DNA from: Flammulina velutipes
Taxonomy: Eukaryota; Basidiomycota; Agaricomycetes; Agaricales; Physalacriaceae
Length of the DNA: 64,000 nt
Assembly: GCA_011800155.1 (NCBI GenBank)
Contig: CM022368.1
Location: 372,001-436,000 of the forward strand
Reading direction: 5' to 3'
The position numbers and the translations under genes are program-made. Positions 43,004 through 54,432 of this stretch are shown piece after piece (position 1 is the first letter of the stretch; each line of letters opens with the position of its first letter). Below the pieces are notes generated by a model. The model did not search any database. It saw only the letters and a list, made by a program, of their open reading frames with translations, and had not been told where the DNA came from.

Positions 43004-45040
43004 TCAAAGCCTCAAAAACGAAGTATCGATATCATGTGAAAAGTCCCATACACATATCCTCTACCAAACAAAGTCAAGTCAGCAACAGTCCCCAAACTGT
43101 CAAGAATAAAAAACATACCTGATCCTCCCCGCACGACACAATCTTCGTACAATCGAACCCAACACAGAATATTCGCCCCGTGTGTCCCTCATCCAGTTTC
43201 GCAACCAGCCGCCCCGTTTTCCTATCCCACACCTTGATCGAGAGATCATAGCTTCCACTCACTACAAAGTCCTCGCCCAGCGCCACACTGCGTACCAGAT
43301 CGGTATGTATACAATCAGCTGCTGCCGCGCCGGTGTCGGTCGATGGATGCATGTTCGTGCCACCACAGTGCTGACACTGTATAGCACCCTGTGGACGGGG
43401 CGCCGAAGTCGCCGCACTGGGTTCAAGCTGGCTGGGTTTGGGCGCAGTTGACCATCCTTGGAGCGTGGTGATATCGAACAGCCGGATATGTTTATCTGAC
43501 GACCCGGAAAGTATGTGCGGGGCGACGAAGTCGATGGATGCAATTCCCCTGGTGTGGTGGTTATCAAATGACCGTAGTAATTTCCCGTTCTTCGGATTCC
43601 AAAGCTTGATAGAACGATCCCCAGAGCCGGATACCAGCAGTGTTGGCGATATCGAAACTGCGTTGACGGCCGCGCGGTGGGCGTTGAGAACGAATTCCGG
43701 TTGTAATAGGGGAAATTTGTACGTCCGCACTGTGCGATCTAGATAATGTCAGATTTGGGAGGAAGAGAGTAAACATCTAGGCGTACCTTTTGAGCAAGAA
43801 ACTAGTCTCTCATCGTCAAAGCGAACGCACAAAACGCTGTCTTCGTGATCCGCTATGACTCGTACTAGCTCGTTCTTCTCCAAGTCCCATAACGCAACCT
43901 TTCTGTCACTCCCTGCACTTGCCAGCATACCCTTGCTCACGCAAATGCTCAACACCGAGCTCGAATGGACGCCCCCGATGACTCTCTCGACCAAGCCAGT
44001 CGACATATTCCATTCCCTCACCGTCTTATCCCGGGATCCAGTGAACAGCACCTGTTTTCCCGTCTCCGGGTACGTGTATAACTGCAAACAGTAAATCGTG
44101 TTTGTATGGGCGCTTCCTGGTACCCCCGGTTTCTGTAGTGGGTACATTGTATAGGACGAGGAGAGGAAGCGATTATGGAGGCGGACATGGGTCTGGTGTA
44201 GAAGTTTATAGTCCGGTTTAGAGAGTGTGAATGAGTTGAACATGGAAGGAGCGGAGTGTCTGATCTTCTGGGCTCGTGTGCTAGATCGAGCACGTCCTTG
44301 AGGATGTACGCTCATCCTCGAGCGTGCGAGATTCGTTGGCGCGAGATTCGAAGGACCAGCCACTGAGGTCGCGTTGCTAAAGGAGACGAACCCAGAATCG
44401 TGATCCTCCACCTCCGGAGTATCTTCCAGGCTGGCCAAAACCTCCTCTTCCTCGGCTTCCTCGTCGGAATCCCCCATTCCTTCGTCGTCGGAGTCTACAT
44501 CTTGCCAGTTATTTGGCGGAGACTCTTCAAAGTTGTGTTGGCGAGCGGGTGGACGCCACTCCCAGCCTCTAAGAAGACAAAGACGCTTCCAAAGACTTTG
44601 GTCATTCGAGAGGATCTGCCAACGTCGACAGACGAGTGCGCACGTGAGGAGTGTGGTGGCGGGAAGTAGGGAGAATATGTGCAATGAGACTTCAGCGGGT
44701 AGGCTCTGCAGTCACGATGAGAAATGTACTCAAAGAGCGATGAAAGAAATACGCACTCCGACAACGTCGAACTGTAACAAAGGCGCTAGGCGTCGCTGTA
44801 TAGTCGCTAGTCTTGATCTGGGCAGAGATGCAAGGAGTTGATACGCCAGCTCTAAAGGGCACGGAACCAAAGTCGGAAACCATCCAGTGGCAAGATGACA
44901 TTGGACTCACCTTCGCATTCTTGCTCCGAACCAACATTTACTTTGGAGAGCATACTCATCGTAAGAGTGCTGGGGGCTTCCGTCATGGGCAATGCGGACC
45001 AGACAGGTAGATCGTCGTCGTTGTATCCTTCGTCGCACAT
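43004..45040 (-). CDS. F-box / WD40-repeat protein (SCF substrate receptor, Cdc4/Met30 type)
   Basis: Five or six exons start MCDEGYNDDDLPVWSALPMT at 45040 and end RICVWDFSHDIDTSFLRL at 43004. The second exon (ELAYQLLASLPRSRLATIQR) resembles the dimerisation helix that precedes the F-box in Cdc4-like proteins. The F-box follows: SLPAEVSLHIFSLLPATTLL, then ALVCRRWQILSNDQSLWKRL. An acidic linker of about 60 residues comes next. At least seven WD40 blades follow, with ends such as SRDKTVREWN, GSDRKVALWD, GSGDRSIKLWN, GSSDKHIRLFD and GSYDLSIKVWD. A Cys/His-bearing loop (CQHCGGTNMH) interrupts the blades near 43300-43385. It should recruit phosphorylated substrates to an SCF ligase. Which of the Cdc4, Met30 or Pop groups it belongs to is not settled. 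Confidence 0.88.
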
Positions 45041-45318
45041 ATTAGCGGAGAGTTTCTTTTACGACGCGTGGATGAAAAGAGAAAGAGAGGTGTCGACGTT
45101 CGACTCGACGAGGCAACCGGCATAAGGTCAGTTGTCAAGATGCGAACAATATCATTGATCCATTCGCCACGCGATTGTCTCGACCGCCCGTAAGACCATT
45201 TGTCGCCAAATAAAGTTAACAAAAATTATATGCACTATATACAACAACTGTAACACCACAGTAAATCGACCAACAGATCACAGCTGTCCTCTATCATAGA
45301 ATTTCATGAGCAAAAATC

Positions 45319-47592
45319 CTATGCCAACCCACTCCCAAACAATCCCGAGCCCGGGAATAAGCCTTCCACCTCGCCACCATCTTCACTATCGCTATCTGAA
45401 TCCGGCAACCGTGTACTCTCGTGCGGACGTGGGGCAGCAGCCATGACCTGAGAATGCGAGCGGGAATGCGCAGGAGGAGGTGAATGTGTCGTAGTTTCCG
45501 TTTCAAAGGGATCCAAATCATCTACATCCACCGGCTCTGGTTCAGGTTCGGGCGAAGATGAAAGCTGAACATGTCTGGTAGAGGAGCCTTGATTGCTCTG
45601 GCGCTGTTGAACATGGGGTTGAGGGACAAGAGGTGGAGGCGTTGGCGACCGCAAATCCCTCGCCTGCCTGGGTGGAGAGTAGATAGGCAGAGACGAAGTA
45701 GACGGTTCTGGAGGGGGGAACCGACGTGTCCGCTGGGCTGGTGGCTGGGACGGTTTATACTCGAACTGTCGATGTCAGTCAGTTAAACACGAATTGATGT
45801 TAAACTGAAAGCTTGAACTTACTGCCAGTCGAACCTCTTCTCTCCATTCATCGTTTCTCCTTCCCCTGTGGTCATTCGAGGACTCCTCCTGGTGGTCAAG
45901 GCAGAAAGAAATCCAAAGCGCATCACCGATGTCTCTGACAAGCCCTACACACATCCATGCGGACAACAACGTCACGCCACCACCCATAACCGCCACCCCG
46001 AGAGCCTGATTCGGTGCATCTAACGTATGTGCCACAAAGAGGTACAACATCAGAAATGCGGGAAGAGGCAACGTAATCGGTGTCGTCAGCAACAACCTCA
46101 GCGTCGGCGGACGAGCCAATCTGCTCTTCATCGTCTCCGCACTGATAACCTGGCTCTTCCTGGCAGCAGGGAAAAATGGCTCGCCCGTCAGCCCAACCCA
46201 TGTCAACGCAAACTTCGATAGAGAGCTCGTAGCAGTATCCAGCCACCTCACCGCAAAACGGCTAAATGAAAGCAGGAATGGGATAGAGGTGTAAACTGGC
46301 AAGCGTCCCAATGCGATAGATAGTAGTCCCAATAATCTTATCACGGTCAAGATTAACGACGCCAAAATGATGGATCCTAGGGAGGCCTGCGACGCGCGGT
46401 GGGCTGCTGCATGAAGAGGCCGCGTGTCGCCTATCCGCGGATTGAAATAATGCGAGCCAACAACTCCGGCCACGACTACACGCATTGCCCCTCGTGCGAC
46501 ACCCCACGTCCAGAGCCATGTTCCTACCACGGCTGCCGTACCCCATCCAACACTCATGTCCGCCCGAAAGAGGATGGTCACAAAGGGAATGCTGGCCACC
46601 CATAGTGCGACGAGGAGGGCAGGGCTGACGCCTAATAGAAGCGGATTGGCACGGAGTACGCGAACAATAAGTTCCAACATCGACGTCGTTGAGTGGATGT
46701 CCCTCGGTAGATGATCCAAATTTCGGAAAGCGAAGAAGGCGAGCACCAGTGGTAAGAGACTGAATATTCTCAAACCTGTGCTCTCCCCCCAGGTTGGTTC
46801 CCCCTCATATGTGAATGACCCTACGAACGCCCATAGTGCGCAGATCACCAGGCTCACAGGTACGAGTAGGGATGAAACGAGGAGTGCCGGATGCGCAAAG
46901 ACTTTGAGAAGGAAAAGATGCAGATATGACAGCAATGCGGCGAGGACGGTGAGAACGGTAAGCAAGGGAATTGTATGCAGGAGAGTCTTGTAATCCGCTC
47001 GGTTTGGAGGTTTCGAGAATAGCAGTACTATGCATGCTATGATGGATGCACATATACAGACGAGATATGCGGCGATGTAAGGAAAATCGTTGTAAGTGGT
47101 CGGACGGCGAGCAGGGGTCAAAGGTAAGGAAAACACGGGGTGGGAGGAAGATTGGGGTAGGAGCGACGCGGTCAACGATACGTGCTGTTGAGATTTGTGT
47201 GATTGTCGACCGGGCGGTGGTTTGCGTCCTGGGATAGAGGGCTCCGCGCGGGGAGGAGGCAGTAACGGTGGTGGGGAAGGCGATGATGATGGCCCAGACA
47301 GCAGAGGGGAACCTTGATGGGCTAACCAACCGCCCTCGGGATAGTCATCCTCCTCGTCGCCTTCGTCGTATCTGCTTCTGGCGCCCTCCTCATCGTAGTC
47401 GTCGAGCTTCAAGTATGGATCTTCGGAATTCCGGAGATGGGGATCCTCCTCGTCGTCGTCTTCCCCAAGACGCATACTTCTGCCGCCTCCGCCACTCGTA
47501 AAGGAGAAGAACATGGGTTCATCGTTGGAATTAGACGGGGGAGATGGTCGGTTGAGCATTTGCGACGCAAACGCTGCGAATGAGCTCGTCAT
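45319..47592 (-). CDS. Choline-transporter-like (CTL/Pns1) multi-pass membrane protein
   Basis: Two exons, 47592-45823 and 45765-45319, give 738 residues. The first 160 residues are hydrophilic and very acidic (GEDDDEEDPHLRNSEDPYLK) with a Pro-rich stretch. About ten hydrophobic segments follow, from FPYIAAYLVCICASIIACIV onward. CTL signatures include AGVVGSHYFNPR, then SKFALTWVGLTGEPFFPAAR and GDALWISFCLDHQ near the end, equivalent to the D-CY-CIDR motif of the family. The last 150 residues are Pro/Ser-rich and acidic, likely cytosolic. Yeast Pns1 is a plasma-membrane protein of uncertain substrate; animal members carry choline or ethanolamine. Long acidic and Pro-rich tails at both ends are unusual against the shorter tails of yeast Pns1. 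Confidence 0.85.
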
Positions 47593-48702
47593 GGTGATAT
47601 AGCTGTGTGCCTAGTTGTGTTGTTGTTCCCGTTGGCCAGATAGTTTGAGTAGAATTATGGCCACAGGCAACACAGAGTGTAGCGGCAGAATGCAAATGAT
47701 GGTACAAAGTCAGGATGGCTCAGTCGGGGAAACGAACTTTCAGAGTCAAGAAGGTGACGCGTAGCTGTTACGTCACGTCACTCAACGCTGTACCGCGCCT
47801 CCATCCTTTTTACGTCCACTATTGAACAGTTTCTTATCTCTTGACCTAAGGAAACCGGAATGAACTATACCATCAGTATGTGCGTATTTCCAGGCCTCCT
47901 AATCCCATTCCGGCCTTCCAGGCTATTCAAAGGAAGAACTTCCGGACCTTCAAAGGCTTCATGTATCATTCACCATCACGTGAATTCAACCACCACCGTG
48001 CTCAGTATAAGCTCAGGTAGGATTCAGAGCCCATCTAGATATCCATCTAATTGATCCATGTCCAAAAATTAGGGTTACATTGCGCCCTCCCCACTTGAGC
48101 TCTCTGAGAACTGAACGGCGCCTCACTCTAATGAGCTCTCCATCGGAAGACACCTTGGTACATCGATGCTCCCTAATGTCTGTCGCCTGGATATTACCGA
48201 AGCTCGCCTACGTCGTCCAAAGAGTGAAACTCAAATTGGCGCTGTTCTATGGCTGCATCTATGTATGTCCTCTCCAGAATTGTGGCGCGGCACCCAACTA
48301 CTGACAAAACCCGGCCTATACGACGAGAGGATAATTCCTTACATCTTTATGCTACAATTCTCGATTACGATGGCTTCGAGGAGCCATTGGAACCTAGGGT
48401 GATTCATTGGAAAAATCACCAGTGGCTCAAAAAAGTCGGCTATCTTTTCGAGGTGCTCATGGAGTCACTAACTTGCTTGAAGATAACGTTGAGAGCATCG
48501 GTGGCGTACATGTAGACCTACTTACCTAATTAATTACTTTTGAAAATCCGTGAATAATCCGTGTCGGTGGCGCACCCTACCTTCCAAAGAGGGTAAGAGA
48601 AATTACTGGAAGAGTCCGAAATTTCTCTTTTACGCGTTTCTTCCACCTTCTCCTCCTACCACTCTCTTTGTTTTCATCTTTGCTCGAACTATAGACTCTC
48701 CG
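47593..48702. other. Intergenic, CTL and AHA1 divergent promoters plus a weak relic
   Basis: Frames at 48080-48515 contain a Leu-rich, F-box-tail-like stretch (MLPNVCRLDITEARLRRP) broken by stops. It may be an old F-box fragment, but support is thin. No other feature is seen. Confidence 0.3.
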
Positions 48703-50228
48703 ATGGCCGCTATTCCCGCACCGATGCCTGCTTCGACTGCCAACTGGCACTGGAAAAACAAGACACTCACAAAATGGGGACACCAGTGGTTCAAGGATGA
48801 GCTTGTCAGCCTGAAGGTCACTGGGGACAAGGAGGGCGAGGCTGTCTGGATTTCCGACGTGTTTGACATCGACGGGGATATCGAGTTGGGCCAGAGAAAG
48901 TCAAAGTGCGTATTACCTTCCACGTCTCCAACATTTCCGCGTTGTCCTGCGAACACTTGCTGCTTGCACATCGTACCTTCTGTTCGCTATGTATTCCTAT
49001 CGAGCTTACAAATGCCCTATAGATTAATCACCATATTCGATTGTCGTTTGGCGATCAACTGGGCGGGCACGACGAGCGATGGTTCAGAGGTCAAAGGCCG
49101 ACTCGACATCCCCGAGATTTCGCACGAAAATACTGTTGACGAGGAGGGCGACTACCACGTACGTCCTCCCATTTAACTTGCAAAGACGTCGCCTGATCTC
49201 AAGCATCCCAGTATCAGTGGGCGCTGACCACCAAGTCCACTCCAGAGGTTGCCGCCATCTATGCCCTGGCCAAATCGCGCCTGCCTTCGCTTATGGACGC
49301 CGTCTTCCGTAAATTCCCGGCTACCATGCTCGATGTACATGGGAGGGATCTGACCGTCAGTGCGGACCCCAGTCGTTCTGGTACACCGGCTGTTACTGGT
49401 GCTTCTACGCCCACGAACACCTCAACTTCTACCGCATCCAAGCCCGCCCCAGCCAAGAAGACGGGGTCCAAGTCCATCAACACAACCACCGTCGAGGTCG
49501 AAGCCAACTTCGCCGCGAGCGCACAGGACCTCTTTGGCTTCCTGACAGACGAGAAGAAAATCCCTGCTTGGACGAGGGCACCTGCTCAGGTCTATCCATA
49601 ATTCTCTCCTTGTTGTGTGGTATATTGACATGAAGCCATATCAGAGCGCGGCCAAACCAGATACCGAATATTCTCTGTTCGGTGGGGGTGTCAAAGGAAA
49701 GTACATATCACTCACGACGGAGGAGATCGTACAGACCTGGGCGCTGGCTAGTCCAACTTGGCCAACGGGACACGCTGCGAAACTCACCACTCGGCTTGTA
49801 CAAGGTTCCGATTCGACGAAGGTTACTTTTACACTCGTTGGCGTTCCCCTCGGCATGGAGGAAGAGACCAGGAGGAACTTGGAAGGATACTAGTAAGTCC
49901 CTTCACTGTCTTAATACCTCACATCGAGTGCTCATATTCCGTCAGCATTCACGGATTCAAGTCCATTGGGTATGTCCAGCTAGTTTACTCTCAACCTTCG
50001 TCTATTCCGTCTCCTCGTAAAACTCGTTCAAAACGCAAGCACGCTGCCAAGTCTTCGTTGTCTTCTTATGTCCCGGTTATCGCTATTACTGCTATCGTCC
50101 TCGCTGCAGCGTTTTCAATACCCTACCTCTCATCTAGTTCTTCTCCCCCTCCTCTTAAATCTTCCTCGTAATATACCGTATGCTAATTGAACTGCTTTTT
50201 GTTTTCTAGGTTGGGCACCGTTCTCTAA
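48703..50228 (+). CDS. AHA1: Hsp90 co-chaperone AHA1
   Basis: Six exons from MAAIPAPMPASTANWHWKNK at 48703. The N-terminal domain has NWHWKNKTLTKWGHQWFKDE (the NWHW-E-D-W-K pattern that contacts the Hsp90 middle domain), EGDYHYQWALTTKS and a helix ending RKFPATMLDVHGRDL. A Ser/Thr/Ala/Lys linker joins the AHSA1/START-like C-terminal domain: VEVEANFAASAQDLFGFLTD, then FGGGVKGKYISLT, TTRLVQGSDSTKVTFTL, VGVPLGMEEETRRNLEGYY and IHGFKSIG. AHA1 stimulates Hsp90 ATPase in the cytosol. Removing intron 49970-50209 gives the usual short ending LGTVL at 50228. That last intron is 240 nt, far longer than its neighbours. It stays open in frame for 66 codons and encodes a hydrophobic helix (see findings). 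Confidence 0.93.
49970..50209 (+). other. Long last intron of AHA1, open in frame, encoding a possible membrane tail
   Basis: Donor gtatgt at 49970, acceptor ctag ending 50209. Translated in the host frame it gives 66 residues to a TAA at 50169-50171: a basic segment (PRKTRSKRKHAAKSS), the helix SYVPVIAITAIVLAAAFSIP and a short Ser/Pro tail. A second donor, gtaata at 50168, lies in the same phase. A 42-nt intron from there would also end at 50209 and restore LGTVL. Confidence 0.6.
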
Positions 50229-50546
50229 AGAAAAGGCGTCTGGCCGTGGGTCATGGATAGAAAGGAAGAATAACAAGTTGTTGTAAATCATAGAAATACA
50301 GATATTTTTGGGACATTATGAACTAGCTAGTGAGGCACTCTGGCGCAGTGGCCCGACTGATGACGAGACAAATGTGGCGGCCCATTCAGGAAGAGATACA
50401 TACAGACCCACAACGACGTCACAGCATCACCAATGACGCTCTTCGATCGCTCGAGACAGCGAAATGGTTTGCGAGCAAATTACCTCTTTCTCTCTGACTA
50501 CCACCACCACCCACAAAACAAAAACAAGAATCCTCTCACGCACACC

Positions 50547-51038
50547 ATGTCTAAAACAGGCAACCCAAACAACGAGCTCCTTCGTCCCGTCTCAGCTCCG
50601 CTCTCAAAAACGCGTCTGTCGACCTTGATATACACACTCGTTCTCCTGTCGTCTCTTCTCACCGCCTACTACGGATACAGAGCCATGCAGTGGAAGGCTG
50701 GCTCAGGATCTACCATCGTCCCTCGTAGTCCACCAAAAGCGACATCGACCAGCGGCGAATACGATAGCGTGGAGGGTAGAATCAACGCGCTGGCAGAGGC
50801 GCTAGGCATGCCGTCGCAAGATCTGGCCAAGGCGATTGCAGGCGCTGTACGGGAGTACGTCCCGCCCGCTAGCTTGAGCGCTGTCAAGGAAAGGGAGACC
50901 GGGAAAGGGAGTCTGGTTTTGGACGAGTTGTTCAAGGAAAGAGAGGGTGTTGTACCGGCGGCGGCGGTGACTGGCAGCGGTGTTGTCGAAGGCGTCCTCA
51001 GCGGTGTGGATAGTTTTGTGGGGATGGACGAGCCATAA
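50547..51038 (+). CDS. Small single-pass membrane protein, unknown family
   Basis: Single exon of 163 residues from MSKTGNPNNELLRPVSAPLS. The longer in-frame ATG at 50433 would add an unrelated basic leader and is less likely. One helix is predicted at residues about 24-44 (LSTLIYTLVLLSSLLTAYYG), so the first 20 residues stay on one side and 115 on the other. The soluble part has an amphipathic helix (VEGRINALAEALGMPSQDLA) and ends with acidic, Gly/Val-rich sequence. There is no cleavable signal peptide pattern. It lies 320 bp downstream of AHA1 on the same strand. The family is not recognised; organelle-membrane location is inference. Confidence 0.65.
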   Translation: MSKTGNPNNELLRPVSAPLSKTRLSTLIYTLVLLSSLLTAYYGYRAMQWKAGSGSTIVPRSPPKATSTSGEYDSVEGRINALAEALGMPSQDLAKAIAGAVREYVPPASLSAVKERETGKGSLVLDELFKEREGVVPAAAVTGSGVVEGVLSGVDSFVGMDEP

Positions 51039-51881
51039 ATAAATCAATATCTGTAATAGATACCGTAGGCGAGGATGCATGTCCCTAATTGGAACTTCGA
51101 CTTACACCGCCACCACACGAGCTGACTTCTTTTCCTCGAACTTGCAATTATATGCTTTCCTTGCAGCAGCGAGCTGGGGCTGCTGTAGCAAGGCTTCTAG
51201 CGCTCCTCTTTTCTCCAGCTATTGGACATATGATGGTCACCAATCAAAAACTTCAGCCGCAGTCGTTCAGCTTGGTGTGTATGCACTAATACTTACATGG
51301 CCGAATCGTCAGAACGGCGCACAGCATCCTCCCACGCGGGAGGTAACTTGAAGGTAACTTTTCCGTAAAATCCTGGCACCCGTTGGCCCGTGACAACTTG
51401 AAGATGCTGTGTCTCCAGCAAGATTTGTTGCTCCCGATCCCCGTAAATCACACAATAACACTAATGCTGGTATGTGCATTCATGTCGAGCTTCAGCTAAA
51501 TATCTTAATGCCCATTCGCAGTACAGTAACACCTTTTAATCGCATCCTTGAAATTGTTCTGCAACTCGTCCTTTTAGCCCCCCAGCGCTTGCGGCTCTAT
51601 CTCCCGTCTCACCTAGTATCTATAACTTCTCCACAAAAAGCGCGCGCAGCGGGAAACCACTTAACGACCGCTCTCTTCGTCTACCTGGGGATGGGATCAG
51701 CATCGCCCTCTACGGGGAAATGCAACCGGACGATACCATCAATGGGTTTAATCTACTATAAGACTCTGAAATATCGGCGTCATCGTTGATGTCTTATCCC
51801 GACTCGCTGCAGGCAGTATAGTCCACCAAGTCACTCCCTAACCCCGCTGGCGGCATCGAACCATCCTAACGCAAGTGTCGG
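51039..51881. other. Intergenic, promoter of the first chitinase
   Basis: Only short frames with no recognisable content; no RNA gene or repeat is seen. Confidence 0.4.
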
Positions 51882-53385
51882 ATGTTTCGCTTCTCCTGTT
51901 ATACACTTTTACTGGTAGTTGCTTGCCGGTTCATAGTGAACGCTTTGCCCTTCGACAGCAGAGCTGTCGGACAACCGAGAGCTGAGAAATTCCCACAAAG
52001 TAATTTTCAATTTCTCCCTGCTTGCCGATTACATAGCGCTGATACTTGTGGGCTGTGCAGATACTCCGCAACGGCGACCACTTCCAGAGGAGACGGCGAC
52101 GGAGACTGATACGGATACGCGAAATAGACGCTCAGATCATGATGCTACCACTGTCACGACAACAAGAAAGCCCCGTGATAACAAAGAACCTTTCACCATG
52201 GCATATTACCCTTCGTGGATCACGATGGATCTTTCAACGGTCGACTTCACACCCTACGATTGGATCGACTTTGCCTTTGCGGTGCCAACCGAAGACTTTG
52301 GATTGGCGTGGAATGAACAACAACACGAAGCAACAGTCAAACAGATCGTAGAAAAGGCTCACCAAGGAGAGACGAAGGTAAAGATTAGTATCGGAGGATG
52401 GTCAGGAAGCAAGTCAGTATTCCAATTCCTTGTCCCGATTATTTCACTAAATACCAATGATTAGATATTTCTCAGCAGCCGTATCAAACGACGAGAACCG
52501 CAAAAAGTTCGCAGAAAACCTCAAGAACCTCTGTGCTACTACAGGCGCGGATGGCATCGACTTGGATTGGGAGTTTCCCGGAGTTCGGGCAGCAGGGAAC
52601 CCATTCTCGAAAGACGATACTGCGAATTTGCTGTTATTCAGTAAAACACTGCGGGAGACTTTTGGAACAAACCTTGTGATGACCACTGCAGTCGATCATA
52701 ACTTATGGGTGGATGCCACGGGACAGCCGTCCAAGGATTTGAAGGGTTTCGGGGAGCTCTTCGATTGGATAACGTTCATGGCATATAATTTCAACGTCCG
52801 TGAGTATTGAATCTTGCCTCTGTGAGCGGATGTGGCTTGACATCAACGATAGCTAGGAAAGGCGAAGAGCCAGGCGCTAACACACCACTCTCAAACGCTT
52901 GCGGAAACTCTTCGAGACCTGAATCGAACGTAGAGTTCGAAATGCAACGCTATTTAGACGCCGGGATTCCAGCGAATAAACTTGCAATAGGGTTTCCCGG
53001 GTATGGCTACCTGTACCCGTCCAACAACGACAAACTCCGCACGCGCGAGGCTGCTGTAACCCTCCAGAGCGAAGAGGGCAAAAATGAAGGATACATTCAG
53101 TTCTCAGCCTTGGTCAAAGCCGGTGCTCTGAATGACAAGTCGGAAGGAGCTGGCGGCTTTACGCGGCGCTGGGATAATTGTTCGAGTACACCTTTCCTCA
53201 CTGGAAACGGTCAATTGGTCTCTTACGACGATCCGGAATCGCTGAGGCTAAAGGGAAATTTAGTCAAGGATCGAGGGTTGTGGGGGATGGCGATGTGGGA
53301 CATTCATGGGGACACCCAGGGAGGTGTATTGATCAGGGCAGCGATGGAGGGCATGGGCCGTAATATGGATAACAAACCAGCCTGA
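51882..53385 (+). CDS. GH18 chitinase, first tandem copy
   Basis: Four exons. The first encodes a signal peptide, MFRFSCYTLLLVVACRFIVN, with likely cleavage near ALPFDS. A polar Thr/Glu-rich linker leads to the TIM barrel, which opens FTMAYYPSW. Strand 3 has KVKISIGGWSG, and the catalytic motif is DGIDLDWEF with the acid/base Glu in place. Strand 6 reads FDWITFMAYNFN (MAYN in place of the common MTYD) and strand 8 WGMAMWDIHGD. It should hydrolyse beta-1,4 GlcNAc polymers outside the cell or in the wall. No carbohydrate-binding module is present. The last intron gives FNVPRKGEEPGANTPLSNAC. The paralogue at 54433-55937 has the same intron positions, so the pair arose by tandem duplication. Confidence 0.92.
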
Positions 53386-54432
53386 CGATTTGAACACTTT
53401 TATATACCCAATGCGCATTCGTATCAATGTGCACTTTATACTCGGCAAGAATGGTGGCGCTGAAAACTAGTAGTAGATACGCACGGTCCTGTTCAAGCCG
53501 ATACACTCGACCAACATTTTGTATATCCGTAGCAATAATGTGGGTGGCTGTGGGCTCTTGTAGTGGGTTCAGGGTCGGGCATATATACTTCCTTTTTTAG
53601 TCTCATCCTCTTACCCTCTCAAAAGTTCTCTCCTAAGGCGATAAAAATATTGAGCTATCGACCTCACCCAACGGCACAGGTGCCACTCTTCGTAGCGAAT
53701 CTGGTACACGCCTTTCAAGTACTCAGTGGACGATACTCTGGAAACGGAACAGCCATCTACTTTCTGCGCCTCCTCACCTGTCCAACTCCACTGTTGAACA
53801 GAACTGGTTGCGCCACCACACAGGAATATTTGCGCGAGTCCTTGGCATTGTCCGTCAAGACCTGCAGGTACAACGACGGAAAATTAGAACCTTATGGAGG
53901 CCGTGATAGGGCAACGACGGTATGTTTCGTGTTCGGGAATTCCTCTTTATATCATGTTGATATATCACCAGCACGCGACCCAAATCTGGCGCAAGCGGTG
54001 GCCTGTGGTGGCTGAGTTTTACAAGGATGACCAAATTGGGTTCGAGGTGAAACCAACTTTCCATCGCCGTTCGTTTCGACCTACCTTTCCCCGGACGTTC
54101 GATAAATTGTGCGACGCGCTCGGGGCGGCTCTGTATTCCGTACTACGAGCCGCGGCTTTTGACGGACCCACATTGAAAGGACGCGCCCTTCTGTTGCTAC
54201 TTGACTGCCGATTTCTCCACCCGCGAGCCATTTTTCAGTGTAACATGGCCATGGCATCAGCACTGCCGCGCACAATTAATCACAACCAAATCATAGCATC
54301 AAATGGATCTAGATGACTATAAGACACAGAGCTTGGCCACATCGCATATTCTGTAGACAGTAAGTCGTCTAACCGTTTCTCCTTCTTCCAAATCAAACTC
54401 AACAATACTAGTAGCGTCAAATTCCATCTCGA
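53386..54432. other. Inter-chitinase region with a possible broken gene
   Basis: A plus frame at 53563-54015 (150 codons) and an overlapping one at 53894-54316 have stretches such as PLFVANLVHAFQVLSG and MLIYHQHATQIWRKRWPVVA. These faintly recall segments of fungal seven-helix receptors. They lie in different frames and lack consistent introns, so this may be a gene relic. I do not support a product. Confidence 0.25.
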
